Source of the DNA: Avidehalobacter sp964569265
Lineage (GTDB): Bacteria; Bacillota; Dehalobacteriia; UBA4068; UBA4997
Direction of reading: 5' to 3'
NCBI GenBank assembly: GCA_964569265.1
Contig: CAZMTO010000022.1
Span: 1-25,973, forward strand
Length of the DNA: 25,973 bases
Part shown: piece after piece, positions 14,503 through 21,800 of the stretch
How the letters are laid out: the number at the start of each line of letters is the position of its first letter
Numbering within the stretch: position 1 is the stretch's first letter
Position numbers and translations under genes: made by a program
Notes under the pieces: model-generated
The model's input: the letters and a program-made list of their open reading frames with translations, nothing else
The model's database searches: none
Told to the model about the DNA's origin: nothing

Positions 14503-14518
14503 AAAATCATAAAACCTG

Positions 14519-14548
14519 TTGATTTTGCAACTGAAAATGTTATATAAT
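14519..14548 (+). promoter_or_regulatory. Candidate promoter of divIC/ftsB-yabR
   Basis: TTGATT (14519-14524) and TATAAT (14543-14548) are 18 bases apart. This would let the division gene be expressed apart from the sporulation genes upstream. Confidence 0.45.
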
Positions 14549-14595
14549 AAAGTGCAATAAGGTGCTTTGTTAGCATATATGAGAGCGTGATAAAT

Positions 14596-14931
14596 ATGAA
14601 GAAAAACAAACCGCACCGCAGGCTTAGGCCAATAAGTGTGTTTATGGTGCTGGCTGTTGTGGCCGCAGTGTTTGCCTATGGAGGAGAATGGCTGAAGCTG
14701 CAGGAGCTGGAGGATAAGCAGGCGTATTACGTTGCTGTTTATGAAGGCTTGCAGGCCGAAAATGCCAGCCTGCTGGAAACTGTAAGCCTGCTGGATAATG
14801 AAACCTATATGGAGCGTTTGGCGCGCGAGCGCTGTAAGCTGATAAAACCTGATGAATATCTGCTGGTGCCGGCCGAAACTAACGATGAAGTAGAAAAATA
14901 CGCCGGGGTAGATGTTGATAATGTGCATTGA
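14596..14931 (+). CDS. divIC: Septum formation initiator, FtsB/DivIC family
   Basis: About 111 residues. A short basic cytoplasmic N-terminus is followed by one membrane helix (about residues 17-33, VFMVLAVVAAVFAYGG), then an extracytoplasmic coiled coil (about 35-75) and a conserved YMERLARERCKLIKPDE end, typical of FtsB/DivIC. Such proteins form the FtsL-FtsB/DivIC complex at the division septum. In-frame starts are GTG 14587 and ATG 14596. I prefer the ATG, because the weak GAGAG at 14581-14585 is then better spaced. Position between yabQ and yabR is the conserved divIC position. Confidence 0.88.
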   Translation: MKKNKPHRRLRPISVFMVLAVVAAVFAYGGEWLKLQELEDKQAYYVAVYEGLQAENASLLETVSLLDNETYMERLARERCKLIKPDEYLLVPAETNDEVEKYAGVDVDNVH

Positions 14932-14963
14932 GCGTTTTGGTATTAAGGGAGGATTTAAGCTGC

Positions 14964-15383
14964 ATGGCTGTTACTGAGGGTGAGATCTGCACCGGTGTGG
15001 TAACCGGTATCACCAAGTTTGGGGCGTTTGTTAAGCTGGAAGACGGCACCACCGGTTTGGTGCATATTTCAGAAATTGCTGACCGTTATGTTAAGGAGAT
15101 CAGCGATGTTTTAAATGATGGCGACGAGGTTAAAGTTAAGGTTTTAAATATCGGAGAAGGCGGCAAGGTTGCCCTTTCCATAAAAAAGGCTATGCCCAAG
15201 CGAGAGCCGCGCTACGACAGAGCCGAGCGTGCCGACCGACCTGCCGGTGCCGACCGGGGCGAGCGTGCTGCTAACAGCGCCGACCGTGACGAGCGTTTTG
15301 AAAACAAGCTGGCCGAATTTATGAAGAACAGCAATGAAAAGCTTATTCAGCTAAAGCGCCACCAGGAGGGCCGCCGCAGATAA
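14964..15383 (+). CDS. S1 RNA-binding domain protein, YabR-like
   Basis: About 139 residues. Residues about 4-72 are a complete S1 domain: GEICTGVVTGITKFGAFV, then TGLVHISEIADRYV and KVKVLNIGEGGKVALSIKKA. The rest is a charged, probably disordered segment with ADR/AER repeats and a basic end (RHQEGRRR). Related short S1 proteins (YabR) bind RNA or ribosomes; the precise job is not settled. AAGGGAGG at 14945-14952 serves ATG 14964, though the spacing of 11 is long. It lies in the standard place after divIC and is followed by a terminator. Confidence 0.88.
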   Translation: MAVTEGEICTGVVTGITKFGAFVKLEDGTTGLVHISEIADRYVKEISDVLNDGDEVKVKVLNIGEGGKVALSIKKAMPKREPRYDRAERADRPAGADRGERAANSADRDERFENKLAEFMKNSNEKLIQLKRHQEGRRR

Positions 15384-15444
15384 GCGGGTTTTACATATCT
15401 CTGCCGGGTGCGGCAGTTGATGATTGTAATATAATAAGTTATTT

Positions 15445-15473
15445 AAGAAGACATCTTTGGGTGTCTTCTTTTT
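15445..15473 (+). terminator. Rho-independent terminator after the S1 gene
   Basis: AAGAAGACA (15445-15453) pairs perfectly with TGTCTTCTT (15462-15470), with an 8-base loop and T to 15473. Confidence 0.85.
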
Positions 15474-15524
15474 GATAGTAAAAGCAATTTGTTGCCGCTA
15501 ACAGGCGGTTAAGGAGGAATTTTG

Positions 15525-16394
15525 ATGCAAGCAGCAATAGATATCGGCAGCAACACGGTGCGCCTGCTTATTGGTGAGGTGCAAAACGGCAGGGTGAACG
15601 CCGTACACCAGCAGCTTTTTACCACACGTTTGGGTGATGCCAGGGTGGGCGGCTGTTTATCGACCGAGGGTAAGGCCAAAACCATTGCCGCCTTAAAAAG
15701 CTTTGCCGCGGAATTGCCCAAGTGGGGGGTGGCGGCACCGCCGATAGTGGCAGCTACCAGTGCAGTGAGAGAGGCCGCCGACGGTGAGCAGTTTAAGCAG
15801 TTGGTGGCAGACGAGCTTGGCTGGCAGCTTAACATATTAAGCGGCGAGCAGGAGGCTGCGTGTTCTTATGCGGGGGCAGCATCGGTGGGGCAGGCCAGTG
15901 CAGTGGTTATTGACGTTGGCGGCGGCAGCACCGAGGTTATCTGCCGCAGTGAACAGGGCGTGGTTTGCAGCAAAAGCGTTAAGGTTGGTGCGGTGCGCCT
16001 GTTTAAGCAGGAGGTTGCACTTAGCGAGCTTAGGCAAACGCTGCTGCCGTTAATGCAGGTTTTGCCGTCAGGCGGCGGGCGGCAATTTGTAAGTGTGGGG
16101 GGCACCATAACTATGCTGGCGGCTATGCTTTTAAATCTGGAGCAATACAGCCGTCAGGCGGTGTCGGGCTATTGTATGCCGCGTGCCACATTAAACAGCC
16201 TGCTGGCCGAACTTGCACCGCTTAGCCCGGCAGAGCGTCTGCAAAAGTACCCTATGCTGGCCGGCCGAGAAGATATTATTATTGCCGGGCTGCAAATTTA
16301 TCTGGAGCTTGCCGACCTTTTGGGTGCCGAAGAATTTATAGCCAGCGATGCCGGCCTGTTAGACGGCCTGCTGTTGGGCGCGGCGGCACTTTAG
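15525..16394 (+). CDS. Ppx/GppA-family phosphatase (exopolyphosphatase-type), short form
   Basis: 289 residues in the ASKHA fold. AAIDIGSNTVRLLIGEV near the N-terminus is the first phosphate loop and VIDVGGGSTEVI (128-139) the second. SVGGTIT near 190 fits the third conserved glycine-rich segment. It is about 300 residues, so it has only the catalytic two-domain core and lacks the C-terminal HD-like region of E. coli Ppx and GppA. Family members remove terminal phosphate from polyphosphate or hydrolyse pppGpp; sequence alone does not decide between them. AAGGAGG at 15511-15517 is seven bases before ATG 15525, which I prefer over the TTG at 15522. Alone between a terminator and the CDF gene. 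Confidence 0.88.
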   Translation: MQAAIDIGSNTVRLLIGEVQNGRVNAVHQQLFTTRLGDARVGGCLSTEGKAKTIAALKSFAAELPKWGVAAPPIVAATSAVREAADGEQFKQLVADELGWQLNILSGEQEAACSYAGAASVGQASAVVIDVGGGSTEVICRSEQGVVCSKSVKVGAVRLFKQEVALSELRQTLLPLMQVLPSGGGRQFVSVGGTITMLAAMLLNLEQYSRQAVSGYCMPRATLNSLLAELAPLSPAERLQKYPMLAGREDIIIAGLQIYLELADLLGAEEFIASDAGLLDGLLLGAAAL

Positions 16395-16403
16395 GCATAT
16401 AAT
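16374..16403 (+). promoter_or_regulatory. Weak candidate promoter of the CDF gene
   Basis: TTGGGC (16374-16379) and TATAAT (16398-16403) are 18 bases apart, with the -35 box inside the end of the Ppx gene. The -35 is poor, so read-through from the Ppx gene is equally possible. Confidence 0.3.
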
Positions 16404-16453
16404 GTGGTAAGCGTATTTATAATTGTAATTACATAAAAGGAGCGAAAAAAATT

Positions 16454-17368
16454 ATGACAGCAAATGATAAGGCCGCTAAGCTTTATAATGCTGACGAAAT
16501 AAAACAGCTTGCCATCAGGGTATCATTTGTTACACTGATAATAAATGCGGTGCTTACGGCCATAAAGCTGTTGGCCGGTATTGTGGCATCGTCCGGGGCA
16601 ATGGTGTCCGACGCTGTACATTCGGCATCGGATGTTTTAAGCACCCTGTTGGTAATGTTTGGCGTAAATATGGCGGCGCGGGCCGAAGATTCTGACCACC
16701 CGTATGGGCACGAACGTTTGGAATGTGTTACGGCGCTGCTGCTGGCAATAATGCTGCTGGCAATCGGCCTGGGTATTGGGCTAAACGGTATAAAAAACAT
16801 CAATCTGGCCCTAAACGGTGAACTGGCGGCCCCCGGTGCGTTGGCGCTGTGGGCGGCGGTAATTTCTATTGCGGTTAAGGAATGGATGTTCCACTATACC
16901 AGGCGGGCAGCTACCAGAACAAATTCCGGTGCGCTGCTGGCCGATGCCTGGCACCACCGTTCTGACGCGCTTTCTTCTATTGGCAGCTTTGTAGGTGTGT
17001 TGGGTGCGCGTATGGGCTGGCCTATTTTAGACCCGATTGCCGCTTTGGTTATTGCTCTGTTTATTGTTAAGGTGGCCTATGATATTGCGATGGATGCCTT
17101 TGATAAAATGGTAGACCACGCCTGCGATGACGAAACCGTTAACCGGATAAAGCAGTTGGCACTTTCTACAGCGGGTGTAGTTACGCTGGATGAACTGAAA
17201 ACGCGCCGCTTTGGCAGCAAAAGCTATGTGGATATAGAAATTGGCGTTAATGCGCAGCTTAGCCTTATTGAAGCGCATAATATTGCCGAAGCCCTGCACG
17301 ACCGCATAGAAGCCGAAATGCCGGAAGTAAAACATTGTATGGTACACGTAAACCCTGTAGAAATTTAG
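16454..17368 (+). CDS. Cation diffusion facilitator (CDF) metal transporter
   Basis: A 304-residue inner-membrane metal/proton antiporter, usual length for CDF. Six helices occupy about residues 18-205, followed by a cytoplasmic C-terminal domain (about 208-304). Metal-site residues are visible: D53 and H56/D60 in helix 2 (SDAVHSASD), and H167 and D171 in helix 5 (DAWHHRSDALSS). DHPYGHERLE after helix 2 is typical of the family. The family exports Zn, Fe, Mn, Co or Cd; the metal here cannot be fixed from sequence. Cobalt is worth considering because two cobalamin riboswitches follow, but the first riboswitch has its own promoter after this gene, so no shared control is shown. AAAGGAG at 16436-16442 gives the ribosome binding site. 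Confidence 0.9.
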   Translation: MTANDKAAKLYNADEIKQLAIRVSFVTLIINAVLTAIKLLAGIVASSGAMVSDAVHSASDVLSTLLVMFGVNMAARAEDSDHPYGHERLECVTALLLAIMLLAIGLGIGLNGIKNINLALNGELAAPGALALWAAVISIAVKEWMFHYTRRAATRTNSGALLADAWHHRSDALSSIGSFVGVLGARMGWPILDPIAALVIALFIVKVAYDIAMDAFDKMVDHACDDETVNRIKQLALSTAGVVTLDELKTRRFGSKSYVDIEIGVNAQLSLIEAHNIAEALHDRIEAEMPEVKHCMVHVNPVEI

Positions 17369-17433
17369 CGCCGGTTTTACAGGTTTAAGGTAAAATTTGT
17401 TGCCGTAAACCACAAAAAATTTGCAGAAAACAC

Positions 17434-17462
17434 TTGTTTTTTTGGTTTTAATGTATTATTAT
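17434..17462 (+). promoter_or_regulatory. Candidate promoter of cobalamin riboswitch 1
   Basis: TTGTTT (17434-17439) and TATTAT (17457-17462) are 17 bases apart. The promoter before riboswitch 2 has the same layout and very similar flanks, which supports both. Confidence 0.55.
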
Positions 17463-17524
17463 GGAAAGGTATTTTTATAAAAATTTAATATTACAGCAAT
17501 TAAGTGTCTTTACGGGTGATTTTG

Positions 17525-17716
17525 GTCTGTAAAGGTGAAAAGGGAAGTCCGGTGAAAATCCGGTACGGGGCCGCCGCTGTGCCGGTTGTTCTGCCAAAGG
17601 GCTAAAGCCCGCCATTGTACCGCCCTTTAGGTACGAGAAGGTATGGCACGACAAAACAACCGAAAGTCAGAAGACCTGCTTAGTTGTTTGCTACAGCCTT
17701 GTCGAGCTATACAGGG
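17525..17716 (+). ncRNA. Cobalamin riboswitch 1
   Basis: The conserved core is present in order: GGGAAGTCCGGTGAAAATCC (17542-17561), GGGGCCGCCGCTGT (17567-17580), AAAGCCCGCCATTG, and the B12 box AGTCAGAAGACCTGC (17665-17679). GGTTGTT (17584-17590) and AACAACC (17656-17662) can pair. It is followed by an intrinsic terminator, so binding of a cobalamin should stop transcription before the 170-residue gene. Class (adenosyl or methyl/aquo) cannot be decided by eye. Confidence 0.93.
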
Positions 17717-17747
17717 GTGGTAAATTTATATACGGATAAAAACGGGT

Positions 17748-17782
17748 CCGCTATCAGATGTCTTCTGGTAGCGGCTTTTTTT
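17748..17782 (+). terminator. Terminator (expression platform) of riboswitch 1
   Basis: CCGCTATCAGA (17748-17758) pairs with TCTGGTAGCGG (17764-17774) with one wobble pair and a five-base loop, followed by a T tract to 17782. It lies between the aptamer and the gene start at 17834. Confidence 0.88.
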
Positions 17783-17833
17783 ATAAACAAGCTGCTGCCT
17801 GCGTAAAAAAATAAAAAATTTTGGTGATGATAA

Positions 17834-18346
17834 ATGGCAAAACAAAAACCGATAAAGCAGTGGCCCACCGATTGGCCCGACAGAGTGGCGGTAGAGCCGG
17901 TAGAAGAATATTTGGCGCAAAAGGGCAAAACCCTTACCGAAGAACAACGGCACCTTTTAGAGCTGATACGGGACGAAGCCAAACGCCAAAAGCTGCCCCC
18001 GTATATCTCAATATCTCTGCGTAAAATGCTAAGCAAAATTGCCAAGCCGGACCATATTTTGCACCTTATGGGTATACCCAACCTTAAAAAAACATCGCTG
18101 CTAAAGCAAAAAAAGGTTTGGGCTGCCGAACGCCGCGAACAGGGTTTGCCGTCTTTGGGGCGCATTGTGCCCGGCTGGCAAAACCAATACCTTGCCGAGG
18201 TTTTGGGGCCACCGCACAAAAATAATAAGCCGCCGGTTGCTGCCGAAGAAGCCGCGCCGACGGTGGAGCCTGTGGTGGAAGCAAAGGTGGAGGAGCCGAA
18301 AAAAGACCCGGTGGTGCGCTATGTGCCACCGCAGAATATAAAGTAA
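17834..18346 (+). CDS. Hypothetical protein under cobalamin riboswitch control
   Basis: 170 residues, family not recognised. No signal peptide or membrane helix, so probably cytoplasmic. Residues 1-110 are helical and charged with several Trp, Pro and Lys; TLTEEQRHLLELIRDEAKR (about 35-53) and SISLRKMLSKIAKPDH follow. Residues about 130-170 are Pro/Glu/Val-rich and probably disordered. There is no cysteine. A weak likeness to DsrC/TusE (DW...VA...LT-E-E...LR) was noticed, but the C-terminal cysteines of that family are missing and I do not trust it. The start ATG 17834 has only a weak GGTGAT upstream. It lies 52 bases after the riboswitch terminator and has its own terminator, so it is a separate B12-repressed unit. 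A role in corrinoid uptake, processing or a B12-independent bypass is inference. Confidence 0.72.
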   Translation: MAKQKPIKQWPTDWPDRVAVEPVEEYLAQKGKTLTEEQRHLLELIRDEAKRQKLPPYISISLRKMLSKIAKPDHILHLMGIPNLKKTSLLKQKKVWAAERREQGLPSLGRIVPGWQNQYLAEVLGPPHKNNKPPVAAEEAAPTVEPVVEAKVEEPKKDPVVRYVPPQNIK

Positions 18347-18353
18347 AATACGG

Positions 18354-18388
18354 CAGGGGCTGTGCCAAATGGGTGCGGCCCCTGTTTT
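18354..18388 (+). terminator. Rho-independent terminator after the orphan gene
   Basis: CAGGGGC (18354-18360) pairs with GCCCCTG (18378-18384) and TTTT follows. The 17-base loop can form extra pairs. Confidence 0.75.
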
Positions 18389-18433
18389 GTTATAATTACC
18401 GTATATATTTTACCGACTTTTTGGTTTGCCTAC

Positions 18434-18462
18434 TTGCTTTTTTCGGTAGTATATATTATTAT
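18434..18462 (+). promoter_or_regulatory. Candidate promoter of cobalamin riboswitch 2
   Basis: TTGCTT (18434-18439) and TATTAT (18457-18462) are 17 bases apart, with the same layout as 17434-17462. Shared flanks such as ACTTG before and ATTATTATG after suggest that promoter and riboswitch were duplicated together. Confidence 0.55.
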
Positions 18463-18534
18463 GTGTAAGGGGGCAGGCTTGCCCCCAACCTGCACATTTT
18501 AATAAACGGTTAAGTGCTGCTGTGGGTGGTAAAA

Positions 18535-18745
18535 GTCTGCAGCGGTGAAGAGGGAAGTCCGGTGAAAGTCCGGCACGGGGCCGCCGCTGTATGGGTTGCC
18601 TCACCTAAGGGAGAAAGCCCGCCATTGTGCCACGGGAGCGTGGTGCGAGAAGGTTTTGGGTGGGGTGAAGCAGTTGTTTACTGCAACCTGAAGTCAGAAG
18701 ACCTGCTTAGCTGTTGGTATGTGGTCGCGTACAGGCCGCAGCCAA
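18535..18745 (+). ncRNA. Cobalamin riboswitch 2
   Basis: The order of elements is as in riboswitch 1: GGGAAGTCCGGTGAAAGTCC (18552-18571), GGGGCCGCCGCTGT (18577-18590), AAAGCCCGCCATTGTG, and AGTCAGAAGACCTGCTTAG with the B12 box at 18692-18706. Side stems differ in sequence from copy 1 (for example CACGGGAGCGTG near 18631). It precedes a terminator and the giant SLH gene. Confidence 0.94.
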
Positions 18746-18773
18746 AAAACACTTGCATACGGAAAAAACGGCT

Positions 18774-18804
18774 CCGCTGCTCTGGTTAGAGTAGCGGTTT
18801 TTTT
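18774..18804 (+). terminator. Terminator (expression platform) of riboswitch 2
   Basis: CCGCTGCTCT (18774-18783) pairs with AGAGTAGCGG (18788-18797) with one wobble and a four-base loop, followed by seven T. The same CCGCT...AGCGG stem ends appear in the terminator of riboswitch 1. Confidence 0.88.
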
Positions 18805-18874
18805 GTGCCCTTGGTAAAACAATAATCCGCATCAGCGGTTAAATATAGATAACAATAAACAGGAGGATTTTTGT

Positions 18875-21800
18875 ATGAAGAAAAAGTTTTTAGCCATGCT
18901 GCTTTGTCTGTCTTTAATTTTTAATATGCTGCCTTTAAGCGCATTTGCAGACGAAGCCGTTGGGCAGGCTGCACCGGTGACGGCAAAGGTAGACTTTACC
19001 GCGCAGGCAGCCGGGGCATTTTTGCTGGCTCCGCAGTTTGATGTGGAAGTAAGCAGCGACAAAGCCGAAGCATACGGCTACACCGACAGTGTAAGCGGTG
19101 CGGTTTCGGCACTGGATGTTTTGGTAAAGGCCCACGAGCTTATGCTGGGTGAGGCATTTACTGCCGAAACAGCCAAAAGCTGTCTGGCGTTTAATGATAC
19201 GGATATGGTAAGCACCATTTTTGGTATGGAAACTACCGCCAATGGCTTTACCCTTAATAACAACTACCCCAAAATAGGCAATGTTGGCAGCACCGTACAA
19301 ACTCAGTCGGTAGTTACAGGTGATAAACTGGACTTTTTTGTTTATCAGGATACCACTGCATGGTCTGACCAACTGGCATGGTTTATGCAAAACGGCGAAT
19401 GGGCTAAAACCATTAACGGCGCACCCAAGGATCAGGTTCAGCTAAAGCTGATGGGGTTATCCTATATGAATGCCGGCAGCTATACGCTGGATATTCACCT
19501 GCTGGGTACGGCGGTAAGCGGCGCCCAACTGGCATGGGTAAGCAACACCGGTGCCTTAACTGCTATTGACGGTGCGGTTACCGCAACTGACGGCACTGTT
19601 GCTCTGACCCTGCCGGAAACCGAGGGTACGTATCAGCTTACGGCTTACTTGCCGAGCGGCAGCAATAACCCACTGATATTGTCGCTGACCGAGGTTGTGG
19701 TAGGCAAGGCCCCCACGGTTGCCGACCCTTGCGCTTTGACTGCTCTTAGCGTTGCCGATTTTGATAACTGGCCCGCAAATTCACTGGCTTTAACACCGGA
19801 ATTTTCTTCCGACGTGTTGGCATATGAGGCAAGCCCGGCAAATTATCAGGACCTTCCTTATGCACAAAATGCCTATCTTAAGGCTACTGCGGCTTCTGCC
19901 GATGTAACTATCACTGCCGAAATGAACGGTGTTACTCAAACTGTTACTTCCGGTTCTTCCAGTTGGACAACCTTAACCAAAGGTTTTCAACCCGGCGTTT
20001 ATAACACGCTTACGGTTACCGTTACCGACGGTAAGGATACCAAAGTATATACTGTTGGTATGCCGATGAAGGACGCAAGCGGTAATGTACCTGCCAAACC
20101 GGAGCCTACCCCCGGTGAGGGCGACGGCGACGGTAAGACGGAAGATACCGAGGTGGCAGGGCCTATGCAGGGCAAGGGCACTGCCGAAGAACCCTTTATT
20201 GTTAAGACTCAGCAGCACCTTATTGATATGGGCCTTAGCCGCGAAACCCTTGGTATGTATTATGTTTTGGCAAATGATATTACCGTTACCAACTGGGAAC
20301 ACGCTATTGGTTACTACGACAGCATTAACCACGCCTTTACCGGCACTTTAGAGGGTAACGGCTATACTATTACCCTGCCCGACGGTGTAACTACCGGTTT
20401 GTTCTCTGGCACCAGAGGTGACTATGGTGTTGCGAACATTAAAAACCTGCGTGTTGTGGCCAATAATATGGTTGCCGCAGATGCATACCCCGGTATTTTG
20501 GTAAGCAACACATTGTCCGGTGTAAGCGGCAATATTACCAACTGTGCCGTAGAGGGCAAAATTACCGTTAATAACGCAAGTGCTAAATACGTTGGCGGTT
20601 TGTTAGGGCGTTTGTCAGACAGAGCTGCTGCCGTAAAGAACAGCTATGCCGCCGTAAACATTATTAACACTGTAAGCACTGCCAAAACCGGCGCTTTGCT
20701 TGGCGGCGTGCAGTATGGCACGGTAGAAAACTGCCTGTATGACAAAGACCTTTTGGCAACCGGAATAAGCGACTACAGCGGCACCGGCATAACCGGCAAA
20801 ACCACTGCCGAGCTTAAATCCGCCGCCGACACACTTAATGCTAACCTGCCGGCCGATGCTATTGCCTGGAAGAATGACAGCACCGGCTACCCTGTTTTCA
20901 GCAAGCACAAAGACATTGTTAATGGGACTGTGACAATTAGCGGCGAGCTTACTATTGGTCAAACCTTAACTGCCGAGGATACCTACGCCTGTGTAGACGG
21001 TAGCAACGTAAGCGGTGCTAAAACTTATCAGTGGTACCGCGTGGCAATTGACGGCACCGAAACCGCTATTGACGGCGCTGCTGCCAAAACCTATACCGTA
21101 GCCGATGCCGACAGCGATTGCAAGATAAAGGTAGTTGTAAGCATTGCCAATGCTGTTGGTGGGTATCGCAGCTTTGTTACCGAAGATGCCGTAACAGCAG
21201 CAGCCGAGCCGGTTGATGTGCTGGTAACTGTTGTAAACGGCGGTTTTGCCAAGGCTGCCGATGGTACCCCGATGTACCAAAAGAGCGTTACTGTTACCGA
21301 TGCCGACAAGGACGGCGTGCTTAGCCTGAACGAAGCACTGCTGGCGGCACACAAAACCTATAATACCGAAGACGGCTTTGCAACCAAGAATACAGACTTT
21401 GGTTTGCAGATTACCAAGCTGTGGGGAGAAGCTACCGAAATAGTTGGTATTTGCAAAAACGACACCTTTACCAATGCTGTAAATGTAGAGGTTGTTGCCA
21501 AGGATGATAAAATAGTTGCCTTTATTTATCAGGATAAAACTACCTGGACTGATAAATATACTTACTTTACCGAAGCAGAAAAAACCGCCCAGACCGGCGA
21601 AGCTGTAGACCTGACGTTGAACATTTTGGGTTATGCCTCTAATCTGCCGGCAGCCAATGTACCGCTGGGCACCTATAGTATGGCCGACGGCAGCTTTACC
21701 GAGCTTAATGTTACCACCGATGCCAACGGCAAGGCGGCAGTAAGCTTTGCTGCACCCGGCACCTATTATGTAGGCCCCAAGGCAGAAGTTGGCGGTGTTA

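Noticed and set aside
14928..14963. Upstream start of the S1-domain gene
   Set aside because: It would overlap the divIC end and run through the AAGGGAGG ribosome binding site; the S1 fold begins after ATG 14964.
16454..17368. CDF gene as part of the B12 regulon (cobalt exporter)
   Set aside because: It lies upstream of riboswitch 1 and of that riboswitch's own promoter. Nearness alone does not show shared control.
17834..18346. DsrC/TusE identity for the orphan protein
   Set aside because: Only a vague pattern (DW, VA, LTEEQ, LRK) is shared. The protein has no cysteine, whereas DsrC/TusE needs a C-terminal one.
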